From positions 1,302,001 to 1,366,000 of the forward strand of contig NZ_CP147737.1 of assembly GCF_037265215.1 (NCBI RefSeq): DNA of 64,000 nucleotides. Reading direction: 5' to 3'. Below, in pieces: positions 35,524 to 46,621 of the stretch (positions are counted from its first letter, which is position 1; each line of letters opens with the position of its first letter). The position numbers and the translations under genes were made by a program. This DNA comes from Xenorhabdus griffiniae (GTDB lineage: Bacteria; Pseudomonadota; Gammaproteobacteria; Enterobacterales; Enterobacteriaceae). The notes beneath the pieces were generated by a model. The model did no database searches. It was not told the DNA's origin and saw nothing but the letters and a program-made list of their open reading frames with translations.

Positions 35524-36651
35524 TTATCCATTGTAAATTATTTGGTTATTAGGATCGTAGAATGCTCCGATTCGGTTAGCCCAAATTGAGGCAGCTTTTT
35601 GAATATCTTCTTGTTCCTTGCCTGTAACATTTGAGAGATCAATCTGAATAGAACGTTTGGAACCATTAACTTTCATATCCCAGGTAGCCACAGCCCGTGC
35701 TCCCATTAAAACAACTGGGAGACCATTTCCCGCTGCATCGTATCCACCAACTTGATCAAGCCCGAGACAAATACGTTGTCTTGAACCAGGGGCATACCCC
35801 ATTACCAACGGATCCCAAGCAGGCAAAAAACGCACATCAGTATTTAGTTTCTGAGCTGTTTTGGAAATACAATGCTCAAACAGCTTTTGCCTAGTTATAC
35901 TTATCCACATTCCTCCCCCTATCTCGCACGCCCTAGAGTTTTCCATAAGCCAACGAGACTTTTCCTTGGAAACTGGTAGCCACCAAGCTAAGTCATCGAT
36001 TGTGACTGGCCCATAATGTTCAACGTAACGAACAGCAATGCCCTGCAATAGCCATTCATTAGTTAATAATGTGTCATTGCTTTGGAGCAGTTCACTAGGA
36101 GCAGCAGCATATAGCCACCTGTTAGACCAAATATTTGGAGGAGGGATCCGAATTAAAACGCCGTCGTAAGTAGCAACAGAGACGCACGCACGAGCCTGAG
36201 AACCAGTTAATCCAAGAGCGTTCCCAATATCTTGCAAGCGGACAGGAGCACTTGTAGTGAATTCCGTAAGATCAGGTAATATTTGCCTATAATCTGCCAA
36301 AGTAAGGCCGACATCACGCAACCGCCACTCATGATTGGCCAAAGACAAACGTGTAGCACTAAATACCGTTGCGGCCAAAGATTGTGGGAGTAAAAACTTT
36401 GAGCGTCGCATTCCTGGTATCCGAACTAACCCAGGATCAGCTTCCATAGAAATAGCTTTTGTTCGCGCAATATTATTATTGCGCGTCAAAAAAACTAGCC
36501 AACTGGTTGGACGAGTTGAATATACACCAACATAAGCCTCAGCGACTTCCTTTACAGTTGCTCCTTTAAAGCGCTCAAAATGTTCCGATATAATCCATTC
36601 AGATAAAAAATTGTTAGGTAGCCCATCCCAGTTAATCTTGCTATGCTTCAT
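35524..36651 (-). CDS. AlkZ/YcaQ-like (HTH_42) protein, putative self-resistance
   Basis: 375 residues from ATG 36651 (GAGGG ten bases upstream), ending 3 bases before the NRPS. It has the winged-helix tandem layout of HTH_42 proteins: RIPGMRRSKFLLPQ, the VEHYGPVTIDDLAWWLPVSK helix-wing segment, LLPAWDPLVMGYAPGSRQR and a final NQIIYNG. AlkZ/YcaQ relatives are DNA glycosylases, and several antibiotic clusters carry one for repair of self-inflicted alkylation. The catalytic QxQ/QxD at the start of the family is not visible: the matching spot reads VYSTRP. It may bind DNA or drug without cutting, or use other residues. Its presence hints that the product meets DNA. Confidence 0.75.
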   Translation of the reverse strand: MKHSKINWDGLPNNFLSEWIISEHFERFKGATVKEVAEAYVGVYSTRPTSWLVFLTRNNNIARTKAISMEADPGLVRIPGMRRSKFLLPQSLAATVFSATRLSLANHEWRLRDVGLTLADYRQILPDLTEFTTSAPVRLQDIGNALGLTGSQARACVSVATYDGVLIRIPPPNIWSNRWLYAAAPSELLQSNDTLLTNEWLLQGIAVRYVEHYGPVTIDDLAWWLPVSKEKSRWLMENSRACEIGGGMWISITRQKLFEHCISKTAQKLNTDVRFLPAWDPLVMGYAPGSRQRICLGLDQVGGYDAAGNGLPVVLMGARAVATWDMKVNGSKRSIQIDLSNVTGKEQEDIQKAASIWANRIGAFYDPNNQIIYNG

Positions 36652-36795
36652 TTTTCTGTGTCCCTCACTCATTAGGAGGATGTTAGTCACTTAAAATCAC
36701 ATTAGAATAAGAAGGCACAAATACCCATAACTCATACAAGTGACATGGCAGAATCCGCATACGTCATTCCCATACTGCCCGTATGTGAACATTAT

Positions 36796-37506
36796 CTAGT
36801 ACATATCGAGCTTTGATGGGACGTAAAATTCACCATTTTCATTCATACGATGACGCTCTCCAGGCTCTAAAACCTGTAATGCTTTTTGTCCCGTTAGCTG
36901 TTCGTATTCACGTATGAGTTGAGTCATCGATACCATTCGGTCGAGCATCCGACGCAGCATCTCCATTCCTTCTTGATCTCTAAGCACTTCACCTTTTTTG
37001 TCGCCCATCAAGATAGCTGGAAAACCATACCCAACTACAATCATTCGATTCAAGAGCGCACATTGGAGCATTTGATTGTAAACTTCGACATGTCCCATCC
37101 TCCGCCCTGTAACCATTACCCCAGCCACCTTATTAGTTAGTGTTCGATTATGTCGCAAAAAACCAGTTCCAATACGCTCTAAAAAAGCAGACATTAAAGG
37201 GGTTGCACCAAACCCATGCACTGCACATGCAAAAATAACACCATCACTAGCTTCCATTAGGTGAATTGCATGTGCTGCATCATCATTTTGTACGCATGGC
37301 TCATTACGAAAATTACAGTCTCCGCACGCTCCACATGGTTCAATTTTAAATTTGGCTAAAGAGAAAACATCTAGAATAATGTCTTGCTTTTCCAGATAAT
37401 GTTTTGCCCATTCTAGAGCCTGCGTATTGTTTCCATCTATTCGCTCTGATCCATTAATAGCGACATACCTGATTTTATTCGTCATATTCTTTTCCATAGT
37501 ATCCAT
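36796..37506 (-). CDS. SgcG-like iron-sulfur flavoprotein (ADIC dehydrogenase candidate)
   Basis: 236 residues. NGSERIDGNNTQALEWA is the flavin-phosphate loop of NADPH-dependent FMN reductases, and CGACGDC...C (Cys58, 61, 64, 71) is the compact Fe-S cluster motif of iron-sulfur flavoproteins. SgcG of the C-1027 cluster, an Fe-S flavoprotein, oxidises ADIC to 3-enolpyruvoylanthranilate, the precursor of benzoxazolinate. Together with the ADIC synthase genes this fixes the pathway. The start is uncertain: ATGs at 37506, 37497 and 37485 are all possible. Confidence 0.8.
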   Translation of the reverse strand: MDTMEKNMTNKIRYVAINGSERIDGNNTQALEWAKHYLEKQDIILDVFSLAKFKIEPCGACGDCNFRNEPCVQNDDAAHAIHLMEASDGVIFACAVHGFGATPLMSAFLERIGTGFLRHNRTLTNKVAGVMVTGRRMGHVEVYNQMLQCALLNRMIVVGYGFPAILMGDKKGEVLRDQEGMEMLRRMLDRMVSMTQLIREYEQLTGQKALQVLEPGERHRMNENGEFYVPSKLDMY

Positions 37507-37567
37507 TAACCCAATTCATAACCGACATAACATTTTCTAGATATTAATCAATTAGTTATCCAGTTAT

Positions 37568-38923
37568 TTAATATTCCATGTAATTGATTAAAGGATACAT
37601 TGTGCATAATGTCTCGGCCTCTGAACGAAACTCTTTATGTATAGCGGGGTCTAGCACAAATTTATGCTCATCAAGCGGCTTCACTGCATTCAATATCCGA
37701 CAAAACAAATCAACAAGTTGAACGCATCCTAGCTGGTCTATATGGCGTTGTGCCAAGGATCCCGTACCAATACGTAACCCACTTGTGACAAATGAAGGAC
37801 GAGTCTCTCCAGGTACTCGATTCTTGTTAACTATAATTCCACATTGTTCTAACGCCGATTCAGCAATGGAACCAGTGATAGAACCATACAGACGAATTAG
37901 AATTGTGTGGTTCTCAGTCCGTCCCCCTATAACTTCATAGCCATGCTTCTGAAATTCGCTTGCTATTGTGTCAGCTATAATTCGGATTCGTTCCATATAA
38001 GCGTCAAACTCTGACGACATTGCATAGCCAAAAGCTGCTGCTTTCGCAGCAATCATATTGACAGCTGGGGCTCCCTGCATTCGAGGGAATACTGCTTGTT
38101 CCAAAGTACGTGCAAAGGTTGTTTTCAAGCCTAAAACCTTTTCGTTGGCATCACGTCCAGACATAATCAAACCACCGCGTGGTCCTGCAAGTTGTTTATG
38201 AGTACAAGTAGTAGTTATGTGTGCGGAATTGATTGGGCTAGGGTGTCGTCCAGTTGCAACAAGTCCCGCAATATGCGAAATGTCAGCAAGCAAAATTGCT
38301 CCTGTTTCATCGGCAATTTTTCTGAACTGCTCAAAATCTACAATTCTTGAATAAGCGGTAGCACCACAGATAATTATACGAGGATGATGGATATGAGCTA
38401 ACCTTCTCACTTCGTCATAATCTATAAGCCCTTCTGGTGTGGTACCATATCCAATTGCTCGGTAATATGTACCCGAAAATGTAACGGGGCTACCGTGGGT
38501 AAGATGCCCTCCATGATCAAGGCTCATTCCTAGCAAAGTATCTCCAGGCTCAAGTAAAGCTGAAAGCACCTGATAATTTGCACTTGATGCTGAATGCGAC
38601 TGCACACCGGCATATTGAGCACCAAATAACTCCTGCGCTCTTCTGATGGCTAAGGATTCGACTAAATCAACATTCTCACATCCTGCATGATACCGCCGAC
38701 CAGGAATTCCCTCTGCCGTAACATTGACCAATGCAGAAGCTGACGCTGCCAAAATTCGAGGAGTAACCGCACAGCAAGACGCGACCAGTGACAATGTTCG
38801 GTGTTGACGCCTTACTTCGTCATCTAAGATCTTCGCAAGTTCTTTATCTTGTATTTCTAAATCCGCCAAACCTCTTTGTAGTAGACTAGCTTGGTTTTGG
38901 AGTAATTCATTATTGACCATCAT
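37568..38923 (-). CDS. Divergent serine hydroxymethyltransferase (2-hydroxymethylserine-forming candidate)
   Basis: 451 residues, PLP-dependent fold I. The cofactor lysine is Lys243 in TTTCTHKQLAGPRGG, and EGIPGRRYHAGCENVD and LADISHIAGLVATG are conserved. The LIASEN motif reads LVASCC, so the catalytic Glu is Cys, and the two Tyr of YAEGYPG are Thr and Ile. Those residues handle folate-linked hydroxymethyl transfer and substrate in housekeeping GlyA, so altered substrate use is expected. Benzobactin biosynthesis includes formation of 2-hydroxymethylserine by an SHMT, which fits. ATG overlaps the stop of the carrier-thioesterase gene. Confidence 0.85.
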   Translation of the reverse strand: MMVNNELLQNQASLLQRGLADLEIQDKELAKILDDEVRRQHRTLSLVASCCAVTPRILAASASALVNVTAEGIPGRRYHAGCENVDLVESLAIRRAQELFGAQYAGVQSHSASSANYQVLSALLEPGDTLLGMSLDHGGHLTHGSPVTFSGTYYRAIGYGTTPEGLIDYDEVRRLAHIHHPRIIICGATAYSRIVDFEQFRKIADETGAILLADISHIAGLVATGRHPSPINSAHITTTCTHKQLAGPRGGLIMSGRDANEKVLGLKTTFARTLEQAVFPRMQGAPAVNMIAAKAAAFGYAMSSEFDAYMERIRIIADTIASEFQKHGYEVIGGRTENHTILIRLYGSITGSIAESALEQCGIIVNKNRVPGETRPSFVTSGLRIGTGSLAQRHIDQLGCVQLVDLFCRILNAVKPLDEHKFVLDPAIHKEFRSEAETLCTMYPLINYMEY

Positions 38924-39918
38924 TCTGTATACCTTCTTTTTCTATTGCGTGTTGCAAATGAAATTACTGTGTCTGAAACTTCTCTAGAATGAGTACGCAT
39001 AAAATAGTGCCCACCGCCGATTAAATTTTTTGAATCAACAACATCAATAAAATTTTTCCATTTTTCTACTGTGTCACTGAACTTAGGTGTAGTAGGATCT
39101 GCATCACCTAATAGTACCAGTGCGGGTATCCCACGAGCTGGGTGCTGTGCTAAAGTTTTATATGCCTCCGCAGCGATTAAGTGATCTCTTCTGCCTCGAA
39201 TTAACATCTCATCAATTTCCGTATCAATCAGCCCGTTAAACGCACCTAAGAATCTTAAATATTGGCTCCATGTATGGTCTGAAGTTTTTTCGGATTCGCT
39301 TATTGCCATATCAGGAGCATCCATTGGATTTGATGCCGCAACCACAAGAGATAGAGAGGTAACCATAGATGCTGTAGCTGAAGCTAGGCAGCCAGCCAGT
39401 GCTGCGCCAGCACAATGTCCATAAACAATGAATTGATTAGAATCAATTTTTTCAATCTCACTAACGAGTGTACTAACCAGTGTAGAGAAATCTGATGAGT
39501 CTCCGATTTCAAAATCACCAAAATCCACCCCAAATACACGCACATCCCTATTTTCACGAAATAGATCTTTATATGCTGTAGGATCTCCTCCTCCAAATGG
39601 AACTCCAATTACTACAATCGATCCATTGGAGGAATTCTCGTCGTATAGAGGAATAAGCCGCGCACTACGATTAATGGATTCAGAGAGGATATACTTAGCT
39701 AAATCTCCTGCAGTTGGATTTTCGAAAAGAGATACGATCTGTAAATTTCCCCCTAACCGTGATACCACACGAATAGCATCAAAAGAGTCACCACCAAGTC
39801 TGAAGAAATTATCATTTGTGGAAACAGACTCGATCTTAAGAACATCACAAAATACAGTAGCTATCCGCTCTATTTCGTCGGCAAGTTTTTTTTTACTTAT
39901 TTCAATATTTTCAATCAT
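38920..39918 (-). CDS. Carrier protein-thioesterase didomain with Cys nucleophile
   Basis: 332 residues. Residues 1-80 are a peptidyl carrier domain with LGGDSFDAIR (Ser45). From about 95 an alpha/beta-hydrolase type I thioesterase: VPFGGG, IVYGHCAGAALAG with Cys169 at the nucleophile place where GHSxG has Ser, Asp in LLGDADPTTPKF, and His in IGGGHYFM. A Cys nucleophile occurs in some NRPS thioesterases that make strained or unusual products. ATGA overlaps join it to both neighbours. It supplies the release step that the large NRPS lacks. Confidence 0.85.
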   Translation of the reverse strand: MIENIEISKKKLADEIERIATVFCDVLKIESVSTNDNFFRLGGDSFDAIRVVSRLGGNLQIVSLFENPTAGDLAKYILSESINRSARLIPLYDENSSNGSIVVIGVPFGGGDPTAYKDLFRENRDVRVFGVDFGDFEIGDSSDFSTLVSTLVSEIEKIDSNQFIVYGHCAGAALAGCLASATASMVTSLSLVVAASNPMDAPDMAISESEKTSDHTWSQYLRFLGAFNGLIDTEIDEMLIRGRRDHLIAAEAYKTLAQHPARGIPALVLLGDADPTTPKFSDTVEKWKNFIDVVDSKNLIGGGHYFMRTHSREVSDTVISFATRNRKRRYTE

Positions 39919-41066
39919 TTTATTTCCTTCTTTCTATCCGAAAGTTCATAAGCTAGTTCATTGAGTAAGTCGTCTACTGCAGCCCTACTACAAAATGCTC
40001 CCTCTATTTCCAATCGAATCTCTGAAGCATTTATTCGTTTGATGTCTATGCCCACAGGAAATGTAGAACTTATAACTTGAGAGGAAGGGATTCCACGGGA
40101 TGCGGCTCCATTGATAAACAACTCGGACACACGACAGCATGTAAGCACCTCACGCAAAACCGAGCTATATCGCGCACAAGCCTCTAAGCTGGTCTTCAGC
40201 TTGCTAGGAGTGCATTTTGTCCACCCAAAAGGAATTGCAAAGAGCCCTGTCATCATACCGATAGCCCCTGATTCGTGTGGTAAACGCCAACTACGCGATG
40301 AACATACCGTGTTCCCTTCCTGTACCACATCTGTTGTATTACGTAGCACCTCAAGAACTATTTCTATAAGTTGCTGTTCCTTATTAATGTTCTCAGTTTG
40401 AACTATGCGGTGTAGACTTATCCGCTCCACTCGCGTATTCCACGCTAATCTCCCTATTCCTGACAGCCGCACAGGTATCATTGGATGATCACATATCTCT
40501 TCTAGTAGTACTCGATGATCGTCTTTTGCTGCCATAAGTTGGCGCTCCACATAACTACAATAGAGCTGCCGACCTTGTTTCATATTGTGTAGCGCTAACT
40601 CTATCTTTCCTGCATATGCCATCTGTACTAGATCACTAACGATCATAAGGGTATGTTCATCCGCAAGCGCATGATGTATAGAAAGACAACAGTGCTGGTA
40701 ATCCCCCCTCAATACGTTGTACATCGCGAATAGTACTGTTCCGGATCTAACTGCTAATTGTGTCAGCCGCAAAACTTCATGATCTGTTACCTCATGACTT
40801 TCAATTGCTTTAATATCAATATATTGCTCTATTTTTTCACCCCACCCAGCGACCACAAGTTCACGCAAAAATTCTTTATCCAAGAGTCTCCCCTTCAGTT
40901 TTATGATCGTGGATACTTCTTGTATAAATCCCGAATAAAATGTATGAGCAACCACAGCTTTCGCCTCAGCACTTAGATTTAGGGGAACATTTGTCAACGT
41001 TTGCATTACCCTCAACCATTCTGTGGTTTCTCTATCAGATAAAATAGGAAATATTTTTTTTGACAT
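39915..41066 (-). CDS. Stand-alone condensation/acyltransferase-like enzyme
   Basis: 383 residues from ATG 41066 (GAGGAG ten bases upstream). The catalytic motif HHALADE near residue 136 matches HHxxxD[GE] of NRPS condensation and PapA-type acyltransferases, so this copy should be active, unlike the one at 23877. It is the first gene of the operon. In type II NRPS logic it could join the benzoxazolinate unit, once activated, to a carrier-bound amino acid. The donor and acceptor are inference. Confidence 0.75.
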   Translation of the reverse strand: MSKKIFPILSDRETTEWLRVMQTLTNVPLNLSAEAKAVVAHTFYSGFIQEVSTIIKLKGRLLDKEFLRELVVAGWGEKIEQYIDIKAIESHEVTDHEVLRLTQLAVRSGTVLFAMYNVLRGDYQHCCLSIHHALADEHTLMIVSDLVQMAYAGKIELALHNMKQGRQLYCSYVERQLMAAKDDHRVLLEEICDHPMIPVRLSGIGRLAWNTRVERISLHRIVQTENINKEQQLIEIVLEVLRNTTDVVQEGNTVCSSRSWRLPHESGAIGMMTGLFAIPFGWTKCTPSKLKTSLEACARYSSVLREVLTCCRVSELFINGAASRGIPSSQVISSTFPVGIDIKRINASEIRLEIEGAFCSRAAVDDLLNELAYELSDRKKEIK

Positions 41067-43239
<2,173 letters not shown>

Positions 43240-43299
43240 AGGTAACTTTTCCCACACAAGACGCGGTAGGTTATAAATAGTATCTGCTCCCTTATGCTG

Positions 43300-44814
43300 T
43301 TACTTTCCCTTCGACAACATCTTTTGCATCACCATTTGCCCGAACAAGCCGGCAGACTGCCTGACCTGTCCCACGCCCTGGCTCATCATGCCCGCCATAT
43401 CGCCCATCCGCACACCCGCCCAGGCCAGTGCCCCCAGCCAGACCATTGGCAGCACAATAAACAGCGTGCCCATCACCAGCCCCATAATCAAATCATCCGA
43501 GGTGTTCTGAAATCCCGCCAGATTCAACAGGCTGTGGGTGTCTGAGCCATACAAGGCGTCCAGTAAATAGCTATCTAACCAACGGGCAGTTTCCCACCAG
43601 AAAGTCAGGAAATTCAACGCAAACAGGGCGAACGTCAGTGTGAGTACCGTCTTAAATTCATAGGCGGCAAACAGCAGGATCAACGGGATCAGGATATACA
43701 ACGCCATCAGGATCACCGCCTGTATCATCGGCAAAGCCTGACGCACCGCATCAAACGCCGGCATGCTGAGGAATCCCCCCAGCAGAGTCCCCGCAGAAGA
43801 CCCCACTCGATTTGATTTGTCCCAGACCGTAAAATCGGCATTGCCGCCATACCCCGCATACACATAGCCGTCCTGAGACATTGTCAAGTTAACCGGACTG
43901 ACTAAACGGCGGATCACCGCTTCTTGATATTCACGGGTTTCCTTGCCCAGCATTTTGAGGGCTGCCGACAGACGCAACCACAATCCCGGATCAGCCTCAG
44001 CCAATACTCTGGCCTTCAGTCCGGTTTTAGGGGTTGACCACCAGGCCTGACAGGTGGGATAACCACCCTGCCCGGTATTGGGCCGGCCAGTGTCCCGGCT
44101 TTTATTCCACGGAAATAGTCCCCTGGGCATTCGGGATTGCAGCGTCCGGTAATCGCCGGATAAGAAGGTGCGACTGCCCAGCCAGTCAATATCATGCAGG
44201 GTGGTCGGATCGGAGGTTTGCCCCTGATCCCGTTGTTTCCACTGATACAGTGCCAACGCATAGCAATCGTGGGTAAAATCCTGCAACTCCGCCGCCAGTG
44301 CCGGGTTGCTGATGCGGGTATGCTGCACCTCAAAGCGCACTTGCCGCAGATCCGGCCGGCAGGGAATGGAAGCGACCGCCGCTTGCGTTAATCCCTTTGA
44401 CAACCGATGCACCACGGCCCACCAGAGGGGCACCGCCGCCGTCTGATTATTCAGGCTGGAGATCACCGGCGCATAACCACTTTTATCCGGCGCTTGCGGT
44501 GTCCAGGTGCCGCAACTTTTGGCACGGGACTGATCATACTGGAGGGTACTGAGGCTGACATTGACCAGCGGCACACAACACACCACCATGACGAAAAAGG
44601 CGCCATACAACGTATTTTCGAGACGGGCAAGCGACTGCAACCCGCCATGACCGTCCTCTTCACCGCATTCCCGCACTTTCAGCCAGACCGCGATGACCTT
44701 TATCACTAAAGGGGTTGTAAACAGTCCGGTGGCAATCAGTATTTGCCATAACCCGTTATTGACCACCCAACCCAGCAGGGTCAGAAAATATTCCAGATAG
44801 CTGTTGGTGGTCAT
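43300..44814 (-). CDS. TraG N-terminal-like conjugal transfer membrane protein
   Basis: 504 residues, at least five hydrophobic segments (N-terminal three near 10-95, then near 365-400 and 455-480). It corresponds to the TraG-N-type protein that ends the mating-pair-formation operon in SPI-7/PFGI-1 ICEs, and is involved in mating-pair stabilisation. ATG overlaps the stop of the small membrane gene (ATGA). It is intact at its C terminus; the usual next gene (DUF3742) is absent, replaced by the DAHP synthase cargo. Confidence 0.8.
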   Translation of the reverse strand: MTTNSYLEYFLTLLGWVVNNGLWQILIATGLFTTPLVIKVIAVWLKVRECGEEDGHGGLQSLARLENTLYGAFFVMVVCCVPLVNVSLSTLQYDQSRAKSCGTWTPQAPDKSGYAPVISSLNNQTAAVPLWWAVVHRLSKGLTQAAVASIPCRPDLRQVRFEVQHTRISNPALAAELQDFTHDCYALALYQWKQRDQGQTSDPTTLHDIDWLGSRTFLSGDYRTLQSRMPRGLFPWNKSRDTGRPNTGQGGYPTCQAWWSTPKTGLKARVLAEADPGLWLRLSAALKMLGKETREYQEAVIRRLVSPVNLTMSQDGYVYAGYGGNADFTVWDKSNRVGSSAGTLLGGFLSMPAFDAVRQALPMIQAVILMALYILIPLILLFAAYEFKTVLTLTFALFALNFLTFWWETARWLDSYLLDALYGSDTHSLLNLAGFQNTSDDLIMGLVMGTLFIVLPMVWLGALAWAGVRMGDMAGMMSQGVGQVRQSAGLFGQMVMQKMLSKGK

Positions 44815-45161
44815 TGCGTTACCTCAATCGCGCCTGACAGGGCATATTCACCCAGCAGGATAAACAACAGGCTGACCACTATCATCCGTATTAACGCGGC
44901 GCGGTGTGTCTTCTGATATGTTGTCCGTTGCCAGATTTTCCATCCGCCCCAACCTAACGTGACATAAAGGCATCCCCGCCAAACCAGCCAAACCGCTTTT
45001 GTCTTCATTATCCACTGATTCAGCGCGGACATTTTTTCGGGATACTCCATGCCTGCCCAACCCATCAGCAGTGTGACGACCATGACTGCGATGATGACCA
45101 GTAATACCCTGAACCCTGTTTTCACTTTCAGAATAGAATGCAATTTGACCGTTTCTGCCAT
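44811..45161 (-). CDS. Small ICE membrane protein
   Basis: 116 residues with three hydrophobic segments (near 18-36, 57-72 and 90-110). Its place between the PFL_4711-like and TraG-like genes matches the small hypothetical membrane protein found at this point in related ICEs. Likely a component of the mating channel. Confidence 0.7.
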   Translation of the reverse strand: MAETVKLHSILKVKTGFRVLLVIIAVMVVTLLMGWAGMEYPEKMSALNQWIMKTKAVWLVWRGCLYVTLGWGGWKIWQRTTYQKTHRAALIRMIVVSLLFILLGEYALSGAIEVTQ

Positions 45162-45169
45162 GATCTACC

Positions 45170-46606
45170 TTACCTCCGTTCACTGTTAGGCATTTCCAGC
45201 TGATAAAAACGGGCATCGGTGCTGTCCGGCACCTGCTTTTGCGGATGGGCCTGAATACGGTGCGTGTCCCGCTCAATAATGGTCAGGATGGCGTTACGGG
45301 ACAGTTCCCGTTTCAGCATCATTTCATTTTTCAGCGCATTGATTTCCCGATCCAGAGCCTCAATCCGCCGTTCCCCTTCGGCCAGCGCTTCCGGCTGGGC
45401 GGCCGCATTGGGTTCCGACATGCCGGTAATCAGTATGCGCCGCATCAGCAATGCGGTCTTGGCGGTCTCAGCCATCGCCAGCTCGCCCGCCAGACGCGCG
45501 GTCAACGCCGCACTGTCCGGGTCTCGCTGCAATGCCTGAATGACACCTTTGGTCACGGCCAGGCTGCCGGTTTTCAGTCTGGCCAGATTGGCGGCGGTCG
45601 GTTTTTCCATGCCATTGACCAGCTTCACCAGTTGTTCAATATTGGTTTTAGTGCCCTCTTCCAGCATCGGCGCAAAGCCGGTGCCGGCCACCGTCACGCC
45701 CGGCTGCTGCATTTCCCCACCGCTGGTGCATTCTGCGGCATTGGCACAGGTACGGATAGCCCGGTCGCCCAGCACTTTTACCACCGCCTCCGCCGCTTCT
45801 CTGGCATTCTGAAATTGGGTACAGGCACCGCCATCACACTGTTGATGGCTGACGGAAGCCTGGCTCAGTACCGGCAGGTGATTCATCATATTAAATCCCG
45901 CGCGGGCTAAATCACGGGTGGGCCGGATGGCATTTTGTCCCTTGCCCCCCTGCTTCTTCCCGCCAATCCACGGATGCCCGCTGGTGCCTGTGGCTTTGCT
46001 GCCGGCATTATTGACTCTTACCGCATCGGCATCCCCGCTGTTCACCTGTGTCTTATATTCCTGTAGGGCAGCCGATTGCGTCCATTTACTGTTTTGCGCA
46101 AAATCCATCATCCGTCGGGCCATGTTCTGGCAATTAAACTGGGCCTTGTCGTACGCCACATTGGCCTGCAACACACCGTTGGTCAGCATGTCATACAGCC
46201 CCGGGTTGGCACGCTGAATGATCATGGCGGGTAAGCTGGCAACAGCGCCGGTTGCCCCCTGGATCACTTCACTCATCAGGTTTTTAAACCCGGCTGTAAT
46301 ACCGTTTAACTGATTACCGACGGTAGTTTTTAAGTCAAAATTGCCGCACATCAAATCGGAACTCCAGCTCAGCTCCAGTCCACCCAGCGTGGTCAGGGAA
46401 CGGCGGGTGGCCGGCTGTGAAATCACTGAGCCGCCCCCTAAGGTATAAAACAACGTATCGGAGACCGCACCGGAGACATCGGCACCATAACCCAGCACAC
46501 TGTTATTTACCTGCGGTAATGAGAGGGATACAACCGGTGTATTACCCTGCACAGAAGCGGTTGCCAGCCCACTCAATACCAGCAATAACCCATTTATTTT
46601 CGTCAT
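45170..46606 (-). CDS. ICE transfer protein, PFL_4711 (TIGR03755) type
   Basis: 478 residues with a signal peptide (about 1-21, cut near VQG-NTP). The sequence GYGADVSGAVSDTLFYTLGGG, LMCGNFDLKTTVGNQLNG and FNCQNMARRMMDFAQ pattern is that of the PFL_4711 family, a TraH-like periplasmic assembly protein. A C-terminal coiled-coil stretch (EALAEGERRIEALDREINALKNE in parts) is visible. Same operon as its neighbours; the gene names follow the order in PFGI-1. Confidence 0.8.
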   Translation of the reverse strand: MTKINGLLLVLSGLATASVQGNTPVVSLSLPQVNNSVLGYGADVSGAVSDTLFYTLGGGSVISQPATRRSLTTLGGLELSWSSDLMCGNFDLKTTVGNQLNGITAGFKNLMSEVIQGATGAVASLPAMIIQRANPGLYDMLTNGVLQANVAYDKAQFNCQNMARRMMDFAQNSKWTQSAALQEYKTQVNSGDADAVRVNNAGSKATGTSGHPWIGGKKQGGKGQNAIRPTRDLARAGFNMMNHLPVLSQASVSHQQCDGGACTQFQNAREAAEAVVKVLGDRAIRTCANAAECTSGGEMQQPGVTVAGTGFAPMLEEGTKTNIEQLVKLVNGMEKPTAANLARLKTGSLAVTKGVIQALQRDPDSAALTARLAGELAMAETAKTALLMRRILITGMSEPNAAAQPEALAEGERRIEALDREINALKNEMMLKRELSRNAILTIIERDTHRIQAHPQKQVPDSTDARFYQLEMPNSERR

Positions 46607-46621
46607 TATTCCTCCCTTATT

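Noticed and set aside
44194..44709. Plus-strand frames opposite the TraG-like gene
   Set aside because: Antisense shadows without motifs; the minus-strand gene is supported by family order and overlaps.
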